Shown here: in pieces, positions 1 through 7,698 of the stretch
Numbering within the stretch: position 1 is the stretch's first letter
Layout: each line of letters opens with the position of its first letter
Assembly (NCBI RefSeq): GCF_004342025.1
Contig: NZ_SLWN01000015.1
Coordinates: 124,001-188,000 of the forward strand
Source of the DNA: Kribbella steppae
GTDB lineage: Bacteria; Actinomycetota; Actinomycetes; Propionibacteriales; Kribbellaceae
Length of the DNA stretch: 64,000 bases
Direction of reading: 5' to 3'
The notes under the pieces: generated by a model
Told to the model about the DNA's origin: nothing
The model's input: the letters and a program-made list of their open reading frames with translations, nothing else
The model's database searches: none
Made by a program: the position numbers and the translations under genes

Positions 1-882
1 CGCGCCGCGGCCCAGGAGGTCGGGTACCGGCCGAACCCGGCGGCCCAGACGTTGTTGCGCGGCAGCAGTCAGACGATCGGGGTGGTCGCCCCCGATCTCG
101 GCAACCCGTACTTCGCCGAGATCCTCAAGGGCATCTCCGCCGAGGCCTCCGCCGACGGGAACCACACGCTCGTGGCGGGGACCGACGAGGACCCGGACCG
201 CGAGTACCGCTCGGCGATCGAGCTGGCCCGCTGGGTCGACGGCCTACTGCTGTGTGCACCGCGGATGAGCACGCCGCGCCTCAAGGAGGTCGCCGCGGCC
301 AGCCGCAAGCTGGTGCTGATCAACCGGGTACTACGCCACCCGTCGGTGGGAGCCGTGGTCGTCGACTACCACCACGGCGTACGGCTGTTGTGTGAGCACC
401 TCGGGTCGCTCGGCCACAAGCGGATCGTCTACCTGGAGGGTCCGCCCAACGCGTGGTCCGACCAGCAACGCCAGCGCGGCTTCCGGGCTGCTGAGGCGGC
501 GGGCCAGACGATCATCCGCGTTCCCTGCGGCTCAGCGCTTCGCGACGGCTACACCGCGGTCGACGACGCGCTCACCCACCGCCCGACTGCGTTGATCGCC
601 TTCAACGACCACGTGGCCGTCGGCGTCCTGAGCCGCCTCCGCGAGCTGGGGGTCTCCGTCCCCGACGACCTTTCGGTGGCCGGCGTCGACGACGCTCCCA
701 TGAGCGCCCACACCGACCCCGGCCTCACGACGTACGCCGTCTCCACCGTCGAGCTGGGCCGTCAGGCCTGGCAACACTTCAACCCGACGGCCCCCACCAA
801 CACCACTCACCTCACCGGCGAGCTAGTGGTCCGAGCCTCCACAGCCCGCCCACCGCGCCGCCGCCGTACCGCTCAGGCCTGA
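1..882 (+). CDS. LacI-family transcriptional regulator, 5' end outside window
   Basis: The reading frame is open from base 1, so the gene starts upstream. The visible 293 residues begin inside the end of the helix-turn-helix/hinge region (GYRPNPAAQTL, as in LacI proteins) and continue through the periplasmic-binding-protein-like ligand domain: IGVVAPDLGNPYF opens the core, and FNDHVAVGVL and VPDDLSVAGVDD are typical of the second lobe. The family binds CG-centred palindromic operators and releases them on binding a sugar. Its place beside rhamnosidase and pectin genes suggests it controls part of this locus; the paired GCAATCGTTTGC sites near 26 kb are possible targets. The ligand is unknown. 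The stop overlaps the convergent rhamnosidase stop by 10 bp in the self-complementary sequence TCAGGCCTGA (873-882). Confidence 0.9.
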   Translation, partial: RAAAQEVGYRPNPAAQTLLRGSSQTIGVVAPDLGNPYFAEILKGISAEASADGNHTLVAGTDEDPDREYRSAIELARWVDGLLLCAPRMSTPRLKEVAAASRKLVLINRVLRHPSVGAVVVDYHHGVRLLCEHLGSLGHKRIVYLEGPPNAWSDQQRQRGFRAAEAAGQTIIRVPCGSALRDGYTAVDDALTHRPTALIAFNDHVAVGVLSRLRELGVSVPDDLSVAGVDDAPMSAHTDPGLTTYAVSTVELGRQAWQHFNPTAPTNTTHLTGELVVRASTARPPRRRRTAQA

Positions 883-3584
883 GCGGTAAAGCTGTAGCTG
901 CCGGAGTCCACGCGGCACACCAGCGCGCGGTCGGCCGACTCCAATAGCTCAACCCCGACCTGCTCAGTGACCGGTCCCCGCGACTCACGAACAGATTCCG
1001 CATCGGCGGTTGGCACGTGGACGGTGGCGGTAGCACCGGGCGGAACTACCACATCAAGAGTGAAGGTGCCGTCGGTGACCTCCCAGCGGGTGGAGACTCG
1101 GCCGGTCGGTGTGTCGTAGGCACCCTCGGCCCAGGTCAGCCGGCCACCGGGGCGAGGCTTGATGACGAGGTCGCGGAAGGCGACGGAGCCGGCGGACTGG
1201 TCGATGCCCGCGACACCGCCGTACAGCCACTCCCCGACCGATCCAAGTGAGTAGTGGTTGAACGAGTTCATCGCGACCGGGCCGAACCCGTTCTCCTCCG
1301 TCCACCCGTCCCAGCGCTCCCAGATCGTCGTCGCGCCGTGCCGGATGGAGTACCCCCACGAGGGATACCGATCGTCGTGCAACAGGTCGTACGCCAACTC
1401 GACGTGCCCGTACTTCGCCAGGATCGGACACAACAGCGCCACCCCGGCGAACCCGGTCGTCAGCGATCGGCCGCGCCGCTCGAGATCGGCGACCAGATGC
1501 TTCACCGCCGCCTGCTCGAACTCCTCCGGCAGCAACCCGAACGCCAACGGCAACAGATACCCGGTCTGTGTGTCCCCGCGAACCTTGCCCTCGGCATCCA
1601 CGAACTCCCGGACGAACGCAGCCCCGATCCGCTCCCGCAGCTCGCCGTACGCCGTCGCCTCGTCCTCCAGCCCGATCACCCGCGCCGCCGCGGCGGTCAG
1701 CTCGGCACTGCGGGCGAAGTACGCCGTCGCCAGCACATCGCGATCCGTGCGTACGCCGACCTGCAGCCAGTCACCGTAGTGGCCGCTGGTCCGCTTGCGC
1801 CAGATCAGGTCCGGGTTCGCCTGGTGGACGTAGTCAACCCAGCGTTTCATGGTCGGCCAGGCCTGCCGCAGTACGCGCTCGTCGCCGTACGTCCGGTATA
1901 GCGTCCATGGAACGATGGTCGCGGCATCCGCCCACGCAGGCGTGCCGTGCCGGCCGGTGATCAGGTGCGGGATGACATCCGGGATCGCGCCCTCGTCCGT
2001 CTGCGCAACGGCGAGATCGCCGAGCCAGTTGTCGAAGAACGTCTGCACATCGGCCTGGTACGCCGCGGTCGGCAGGAAGATCTGTGCATCCGCGGTCCAG
2101 CCGAGGCGCTCGTCGCGCTGCGGGCAGTCGGTCGGAACGCTGACGAAGTTGCCGCGCTGGCCCCAGCGGATGTTGCTCAGCAGCCGGTTGACCCCGTCGT
2201 CCGAACACTCGAACCGTCCGGCGACCGGAGTGTCCGAGTGCAGCGCCCGGCCGGTGACGTCGGCCGTGGTCAGCTCGCCGGGGTAGCCGTCGATCTCGAC
2301 GTACCGGAACCCGTGGACGGTGAACATCGGCTCGAAGAACTCCTCGGCACCGCCCGCGCTGACGTAGTAGTCGGTCGCATCGGCGGTACGGAGGTTGGCG
2401 GTGTAGAGCTCGCCGTCGGCCTCGAGCATCTCGCCGTGCCGCAGCCGGATCCGGTCGCCGTTCGCGGCCCCTCGGACCCGCAGCCGGACCCGGCCGGCGA
2501 TGTTCTGCCCGAGGTCGACGATGTAGCGGTTACCTTCGAGGCGCTGCACCGAGACGGCCGGGAGCTCCTCGGTCACCCGGACCGGTTCGGTGCTGGCGGC
2601 AACTAATGTCGATATGTCCGCTCCGACGTCACCGGCCGACCCCCAGTCGGTGGCGTCGTACCCAGGGCTGGACCACTCCCCCAGCTCGAGGCGGGCGTCG
2701 TACGACTCCCCCATCAGCAGGTCCGCGAACCGCAGCGGACCGGTCCGCTCGACCCACCGGCTGTCGGTTGCGATGACTGTCTGCGAGCCGTCTGTGTGGT
2801 CGACGACGAGCTGTGCGAGCAGTTGGGGCTTCTTGCCGTAGTGGTGGGCCTGGCTGCGGGTGTCCCAGCCGACGTACCCAGACCACCAGCCCTCACCGAG
2901 CACTGCGCCCAGCACGTTCTCACCCTCGTGGAGCTGGTCGGTGACGTCGTACGTCTGGTAGGCGAGGCGGTAGCGGTAGTCGGTCCAGCCGGGCGTCAAC
3001 TCATCGTCGCCGACCCGCTGGCCGTTGGCACTCAGCTGGTACAGGCCGTGGGCGGTCGCGTAGACCCGCGCTCTGGCGACTGGCTTGGTGAGCTCGAAGG
3101 AGCGGCGGTAGTAGCGCGGTGCGGCCAGCGTGGATGAGCGCTCCGAGCGTGGCTCTTTGCGGTCGACCGGTGGTTCGAAGTACGGATCAGTGTCGTAGTC
3201 GTGCTCGATCCAGTGCGCCTGCCACTCCTCCGGGTGGAAGATGCCGGTGGCAAACGTCGCCGACGCCTCACACACCTTCCCGGCCGCGTCACGGACCTCC
3301 AGCCGCCACACGTAGTCGGTGAGCGACGTCAGCGGTGCACCACCGTGGTCGACGTACGTCTGGTCCTCGGTCCGCCACCCGCTGTCCCACACCTGGACGC
3401 CGTCCCGTTGGACCCGCACCCGGAACGCGTCCTGCCGATCACCACGCACCGGCGACGCCAGCCGCCAGCTCAGCCGCGGCCGGTCGGTCCCGATGCCGAG
3501 CGGCTCGACCCGGTGCTCACAGCGCAGGTCGTACGGCGTCAGCGCCGGAACGCTCGGTGGATCGGTCAGCACCCAGGTTGTCAC
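873..3584 (-). CDS. alpha-L-rhamnosidase, GH78
   Basis: This 903-residue protein would remove terminal alpha-L-rhamnose from plant glycans such as pectin side chains. The N-terminal third holds beta domains of the bacterial rhamnosidase type. The (alpha/alpha)6 catalytic domain follows, with the GH78 acidic motif DCPQRDERLGWTADAQ near residue 490, and a C-terminal beta domain closes it (VIKPRPGGRLTWAEG). Length is usual for the family. No signal peptide is evident, so it probably acts on imported oligosaccharides. I chose GTG at 3584: it overlaps the upstream TGA as GTGA and has GGAG 8 bases before it. An in-frame GTG at 3593 is the alternative. It is second in a two-gene operon with the GH127-like gene. 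Family assignment is firm; linkage preference is inferred from context. Confidence 0.9.
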   Translation of the reverse strand: MTTWVLTDPPSVPALTPYDLRCEHRVEPLGIGTDRPRLSWRLASPVRGDRQDAFRVRVQRDGVQVWDSGWRTEDQTYVDHGGAPLTSLTDYVWRLEVRDAAGKVCEASATFATGIFHPEEWQAHWIEHDYDTDPYFEPPVDRKEPRSERSSTLAAPRYYRRSFELTKPVARARVYATAHGLYQLSANGQRVGDDELTPGWTDYRYRLAYQTYDVTDQLHEGENVLGAVLGEGWWSGYVGWDTRSQAHHYGKKPQLLAQLVVDHTDGSQTVIATDSRWVERTGPLRFADLLMGESYDARLELGEWSSPGYDATDWGSAGDVGADISTLVAASTEPVRVTEELPAVSVQRLEGNRYIVDLGQNIAGRVRLRVRGAANGDRIRLRHGEMLEADGELYTANLRTADATDYYVSAGGAEEFFEPMFTVHGFRYVEIDGYPGELTTADVTGRALHSDTPVAGRFECSDDGVNRLLSNIRWGQRGNFVSVPTDCPQRDERLGWTADAQIFLPTAAYQADVQTFFDNWLGDLAVAQTDEGAIPDVIPHLITGRHGTPAWADAATIVPWTLYRTYGDERVLRQAWPTMKRWVDYVHQANPDLIWRKRTSGHYGDWLQVGVRTDRDVLATAYFARSAELTAAAARVIGLEDEATAYGELRERIGAAFVREFVDAEGKVRGDTQTGYLLPLAFGLLPEEFEQAAVKHLVADLERRGRSLTTGFAGVALLCPILAKYGHVELAYDLLHDDRYPSWGYSIRHGATTIWERWDGWTEENGFGPVAMNSFNHYSLGSVGEWLYGGVAGIDQSAGSVAFRDLVIKPRPGGRLTWAEGAYDTPTGRVSTRWEVTDGTFTLDVVVPPGATATVHVPTADAESVRESRGPVTEQVGVELLESADRALVCRVDSGSYSFTAQA

Positions 3585-5308
3585 CAGGACCACTCCGTCT
3601 CGGGTCGGTGGAGCTCGTAGTCACGCAGACCGCCGGCGTGTTCCGGGCGGTCGCCGTACATGGGCCGGGACCGGCCGGGCGGGTCGATCGCGATCACGTC
3701 GTCGCCGCGCCAGGTGGTCCGGAACTCGTTGCCGGCCGCGAGTTCGGTGGTGGTCTGCTCGACCATCGGGAAGGTCACCACGATCCGCTCGCCCAGTTGC
3801 GGCTTCGGGATGGAGAGGTAGCCGTCGGGCGCCCAGATCCGTTCCGCGCCGGTTCGTACCTCGTCTCCCCGCGCCAGGGTCAGTCGCGCGTATCCGGCCC
3901 ACTCCGGCACGCGGACGCGCAGCTCCTCGACCGGCTCGTTGATGAGTAGCTCTACCTTGCCTTCGACCGGCAGGTGGCTCAGCACGTCGACAGTGCGGTG
4001 TGCGCGGGTGAGTAGCAGGTTGATGCGAGTCAGCGCGTTGTCGCCGGTGACGATGCTGTTCCAGGCCCAGAACAGTCCGCGTACGCCGGAGCCGACACAG
4101 CACGCCTGGACGTCGTTGGTGTGGCCACGGCCGAGTGGCACGTCGGAGACGTAGTCGTTCGGAGCGCCGTACCCGCAGAACGCACCCAGCACGCGCTCAC
4201 CGACGTCGACGTACGTCCGCCAGCCCACCTCGTCCCCCGACCGGTCCGGGGCGGACTCCACCCAACTCACGTCACGCAACTGCGACGCGGCCAGGTGGTT
4301 GCGGACGAACCTCTCCACCACCGACCAGTACGACGTGAGTCCGCTGCCGGCGAGCGTCGTACCCAGGCCGATGAGGTCGACCAGTGAACAGGTCTCGTGC
4401 TCGTAGCGCTGATCGGCCAGGTCACCTGGGGTCCAGCCGAACCTGGTGGCTTGGGTGAGCACCCAGTCGTAGCTGCGGCGGCTGAACTCGGTCAGACCGT
4501 GGTCACCGGTGTGCCTGGCCAGTCGTGCGAGGCCTTCGAGCGTGCCGACGCGGGTGTGGAAGTGACCGCTGCGATAAGCGCGGGCCGGGTTGAAGCTGCC
4601 GTCCGGGAGGTAGACGCCGCTCTTGTCGACGATGAGGCGGGCGAACCACTCGCACAGGTCCAGCGCGTCCTGGTTGCCGGTGGCCTGGTGGTAGCGCAGA
4701 AGCGGCATGATCAGGCGGCCGGAGAACGACGCCGGGTCGGGCGCGAGGTGGAGGTCGACCGCGTTCTCTGACGGCCAGCCGCTGGCCGTGTACTCCGAGG
4801 CCGGGTAGAACCAGACGTCGCGTTCCTTGATCGCGATCCGCTTGAGCGCCTGGACCTGTTTGTCCGCGGCTGCTCGCGCCTTCGGGTCGCCGGTCGCGAG
4901 GACCGTCGTGGTGAGGGCGAGCAGGGTCGCGCGCTGGTCGATCAGGTTGGCGTTCGGCTTCCAGTGGCCGCGCGGGTGCTCGCGGCGGTAGGTGAGGCCG
5001 TCCTCGTGCAGCAGGTCGAACAGGGTCTGCCGGTAGCGGTCAGCGATCTGATCCCAGTGCGGGTCCCAGTCCTTGCCGTCACTGTCCTTGCCGCCGGTCA
5101 TCTGCCGGGTGAGCAGGATCGCGTCGGTGAGCCGGCCGTGACTGGAGCCGTAGTCCCAGTCGCCGTGGTCGAGTCGGGCAGGGCGGGCCAGCAGGTTCGC
5201 GCTGAAGAACGGGATGCCGTCCAGGTCGTGATCGGCCAGACCGGTCACCGCGTTCATCGCCAGCGCGGCCCGCTCCTCGAGCAGAAGGGTTGCCGGGATC
5301 GTCACCAT
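3581..5308 (-). CDS. six-hairpin glycosidase related to GH127 (metal-thiolate type)
   Basis: The 575-residue protein has an alpha-helical barrel followed by a C-terminal beta domain (LSHLPVEGKVELLI, VPEWAGYARLTL), the layout of GH127/DUF1680 beta-L-arabinofuranosidases. It keeps the two signatures that make the Zn-Cys site in that family: Glu-x-Cys (HETCS, E305/C307) and a Cys pair (QACCVG, C403/C404). In GH127 one of the paired Cys is the nucleophile. Overall sequence differs clearly from the true GH127 at 26051, so this is a distant relative and the sugar is unknown; L-arabinofuranose or another pectin branch sugar is likely. No export signal. The start ATG at 5308 (MVTIPATLLL) is preferred over upstream starts because coding character and a candidate promoter end there. 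Confidence 0.7.
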   Translation of the reverse strand: MVTIPATLLLEERAALAMNAVTGLADHDLDGIPFFSANLLARPARLDHGDWDYGSSHGRLTDAILLTRQMTGGKDSDGKDWDPHWDQIADRYRQTLFDLLHEDGLTYRREHPRGHWKPNANLIDQRATLLALTTTVLATGDPKARAAADKQVQALKRIAIKERDVWFYPASEYTASGWPSENAVDLHLAPDPASFSGRLIMPLLRYHQATGNQDALDLCEWFARLIVDKSGVYLPDGSFNPARAYRSGHFHTRVGTLEGLARLARHTGDHGLTEFSRRSYDWVLTQATRFGWTPGDLADQRYEHETCSLVDLIGLGTTLAGSGLTSYWSVVERFVRNHLAASQLRDVSWVESAPDRSGDEVGWRTYVDVGERVLGAFCGYGAPNDYVSDVPLGRGHTNDVQACCVGSGVRGLFWAWNSIVTGDNALTRINLLLTRAHRTVDVLSHLPVEGKVELLINEPVEELRVRVPEWAGYARLTLARGDEVRTGAERIWAPDGYLSIPKPQLGERIVVTFPMVEQTTTELAAGNEFRTTWRGDDVIAIDPPGRSRPMYGDRPEHAGGLRDYELHRPETEWSW

Positions 5309-5316
5309 GAGGAAAA

Positions 5317-5344
5317 CCTTTACCCTTGGAGTCGGCGATGTCAA
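5317..5344 (-). promoter_or_regulatory. Candidate promoter of the GH127-like/rhamnosidase operon
   Basis: On the minus strand TTGACA (5344-5339), a 16-base spacer and TAAAGG (5322-5317) precede the ATG at 5308 by 8 bases. The spacing suggests a leaderless or nearly leaderless transcript. The rest of the 123-bp divergent gap holds the 12-bp palindrome GGCCGATCGGCC and, for the plus-strand gene, AAGGAGGA placed 5-6 bases before ATG 5432. Confidence 0.45.
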
Positions 5345-5431
5345 CGCTCTATCCACAGGCTGGCCGATCGGCCTTGTTTTCTTGACGTTTACAGGCGGAG
5401 ACTGGCGGGACCTTCCCGAAGGAGGACGATT

Positions 5432-6442
5432 ATGAGGGCAGCAGTGCTTCAGGAACCGCGACACGTTTCGGTGGTCGACGTACCGGACCCTGTCCCGGAG
5501 GACGGCGTGCTGCTCCGGATGCGCGCGGTCGGGTTGTGTGGGTCGGATCTGCATACGTGGCGCGGGCATCATCCGTTCCGGAAACCACCAGTGGTGCTGG
5601 GTCATGAGGGTGCTGGTGAGGTGGTGTCATCGGCCGATCCAGTCTTTAGCGTGGGCGATCGGGTCGCCGTACTGCCTGCGCTGTCGTGCTGGGAGTGCAC
5701 GCGCTGCGAGGCCGGGAAGCCACATCTCTGCGCTGCGAAGCGGGTCCCTGGTGGCGGGTGGCCGGGGATGCTCAGCGAGTTCTTCGCCGCACCTGGGCGG
5801 GTGTTGGTGCCGTTGGCCGACGAGATCGGGTACGACGAGGGCGCCCTGATCGAGCCATTGGCCGTGGCGTGGCACTGCACCAGCGACGGCGCGGTGATGG
5901 CCGGCGACTCGGTGGCGGTGCTGGGCGGAGGTCCGATCGGAAGCCTGGTCGCCGCGGTGAGCCGGATCCGCGGAGCGTCGACCGTGCTGGTCAGCGATGT
6001 GAAGTCGTACAACCGCGAGTTCCTTGGCCGGCAGGGCGTCTCACGCGTGGTCGATCCGTCGGCGACCGACTTGCTAGCCGCTGGTGCCGCGCTGACCGGC
6101 GACGGGTTCGACGTTGTCGTGGTCGCGTCCGGCCACCCGAGCTGTCTGGCCGAGGCGTTGGCGTTGTGCCGACCGCGTGGCCGCGTGGTCCTGCTCCCGA
6201 TGTTCGCCGGCCCGCTGACCGTGGACCTGAACCCGGCTGTCCTGAAGGAGATCAGGATCCAGGGCTCAACGATCTACACCCCGGCCGACTTCCGCGCGGC
6301 GGCGCGCCTGATCAACACCCGCACCCTCGACGCACGCCCCTACATCACCGACGTCGTCCCGCTCGACCGAACTCCAGCCATCCTCACCGCCCTCGACACC
6401 GGCACCGACCACCTCAAGATCCAGATTGACCCCACCCGATGA
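5432..6442 (+). CDS. Zinc-dependent medium-chain alcohol/polyol dehydrogenase
   Basis: This 336-residue MDR-family oxidoreductase should oxidise a hydroxyl of a sugar, sugar acid or polyol with NAD(P). Catalytic zinc ligands are visible as C36 (GLCGSD) with H58/E59 (GHEGAGEV). Structural zinc ligands are C86, C89, C92 and C100. The Rossmann fold carries the VLGGGPIGSL nucleotide motif. The start at 5432 follows a strong AAGGAGGA. Its stop overlaps the RLP start by 4 bp (ATGA), so the pair is translationally coupled. Context implies it supplies the oxo acid that the kinase and RLP process. It resembles threonine or sorbitol dehydrogenases, but the substrate cannot be read from sequence. Confidence 0.85.
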   Translation: MRAAVLQEPRHVSVVDVPDPVPEDGVLLRMRAVGLCGSDLHTWRGHHPFRKPPVVLGHEGAGEVVSSADPVFSVGDRVAVLPALSCWECTRCEAGKPHLCAAKRVPGGGWPGMLSEFFAAPGRVLVPLADEIGYDEGALIEPLAVAWHCTSDGAVMAGDSVAVLGGGPIGSLVAAVSRIRGASTVLVSDVKSYNREFLGRQGVSRVVDPSATDLLAAGAALTGDGFDVVVVASGHPSCLAEALALCRPRGRVVLLPMFAGPLTVDLNPAVLKEIRIQGSTIYTPADFRAAARLINTRTLDARPYITDVVPLDRTPAILTALDTGTDHLKIQIDPTR

Positions 6443-7698
6443 GCCCCCCGGAGGTTGTGGCCACCTACTTGGTGGAGAGCTATCTGCCGCTGGAGGACGC
6501 GGCGGAAGTCATCGCCGGTGAGCAGTCGACCGGGACCTTCGTGGCGGTGGCGCGGGAGACCGCGGAGTTGCGGGAACGGTTCGCAGCCCGGGTGATCTCC
6601 GTCGAGGAGCTACCGCCGACCGATCATGCTGATCTCCCCGGGATAGTGCGCCCCGCAGGCGCACTCCGACGGAGCGGACAGGTACGCATCGCCTTCGGCC
6701 TGGACAACTTCGGCCCGTCGCTGCCGAACCTGCTAGCTGCCGTGGCGGGGAACCTCTTCGAGCTGCGACAACTGGCCGGCATCCGACTGCTCGACCTCGA
6801 CCTACCGTCCGCGTTTGCCGATCGCTACCCAGGTCCGCGGTTCGGCGTGACTGGTACGCGCGAGTTCTTGAGCCGGCCGGACGGTGTGTTGCTGGGGACG
6901 ATCGTGAAACCGAGCATCGGCTTGCCGGTCGAGGAACTGCGGATCGTCGTCCGCGAACTCGCCGAGGCGGGGATCGACTTCATCAAGGACGACGAACTGA
7001 TGGGCAATCCACCCCACTCGCCGCTCGCCGACCGGGTGGCAGTCGTCACGGAGGAGCTGGACAAGATCGCCGCCCGGACCGGCCGGCGGCCGATGTACGC
7101 GTTCAACATCACCGACGACCTGGACCGGATGGCAGCGAACCACGACCTGGTCCGCGACGCCGGCGGCACCTCCGTGATGGTCTGCGTGAACCTGGTCGGC
7201 CTCGCCGGACTCGCGTGGCTGCGTGAGCGGTGTGAGCTGCCGATCCATGGACACCGTGCGATGACAGGGGTGTTCACCAGAGCGCCTGGGTTGGGGATCG
7301 ACTTCGTCGCCTGGTCGAAACTGGCCCGGCTCGCAGGCGCCGATCACCTGCACACGAACGGCCTCTCGAACAAGTTCTACGAGACGGACGAGGAGGTACT
7401 GCGGTCGATCGCCGCGGTCCGGCAACCGTTGCTCGGTGGCTACCAGACCTTGCCAGTGTTGTCCTCAGGGCAGTGGGCAGGGCTGGCACCGGAGACCTAT
7501 CGGCGTACCGGTACGACCGACCTGCTCGTGCTTGCCGGTGGTGGCATCCACGGTCATCCCGACGGCCCCGGCGCTGGCGTCGCCGCAATGCGGGCCGCCT
7601 GGCAGTGCGCGGTCGAGGGCGGCGATCTGGACGCAGCTGCGCGTGCGGAACCGGCCCTACAGCGCGCGATCGACACCTTCGGAACCCCTCATGGTTGA
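6439..7698 (+). CDS. RuBisCO-like protein (form IV type), probable sugar-acid phosphate decarboxylase or transcarboxylase
   Basis: The 419-residue protein is homologous to the RuBisCO large subunit. N-terminal alpha/beta domain (1-130) includes GNLFELRQL. The TIM barrel carries TIVKPSIGL (K157, equivalent to RuBisCO K175), FIKDDEL (K183, D185, E186, equivalent to the carbamylated K201, D203, E204), IHGHRAM (H272, for H294), DHLH and NKF (H305, K312, for H327 and loop-6 K334), and GGGIHGHP (phosphate-binding glycines). Most RLPs have lost some of these; here the set is retained. Described RLPs with such sites act on 3-oxo-isoapionate 4-phosphate in D-apiose catabolism (OiaT/OiaX types), paired with a DUF1537 kinase, as here. 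A Calvin-cycle role is unlikely because no phosphoribulokinase or small subunit is nearby. The next gene overlaps by 8 bp. Confidence 0.9.
   Translation: MSPPEVVATYLVESYLPLEDAAEVIAGEQSTGTFVAVARETAELRERFAARVISVEELPPTDHADLPGIVRPAGALRRSGQVRIAFGLDNFGPSLPNLLAAVAGNLFELRQLAGIRLLDLDLPSAFADRYPGPRFGVTGTREFLSRPDGVLLGTIVKPSIGLPVEELRIVVRELAEAGIDFIKDDELMGNPPHSPLADRVAVVTEELDKIAARTGRRPMYAFNITDDLDRMAANHDLVRDAGGTSVMVCVNLVGLAGLAWLRERCELPIHGHRAMTGVFTRAPGLGIDFVAWSKLARLAGADHLHTNGLSNKFYETDEEVLRSIAAVRQPLLGGYQTLPVLSSGQWAGLAPETYRRTGTTDLLVLAGGGIHGHPDGPGAGVAAMRAAWQCAVEGGDLDAAARAEPALQRAIDTFGTPHG

Noticed and set aside
6439..7698. A carbon-fixing RuBisCO
   Set aside because: No small subunit, activase or phosphoribulokinase is present, the sequence is RLP-like, and it is coupled to sugar-acid genes.
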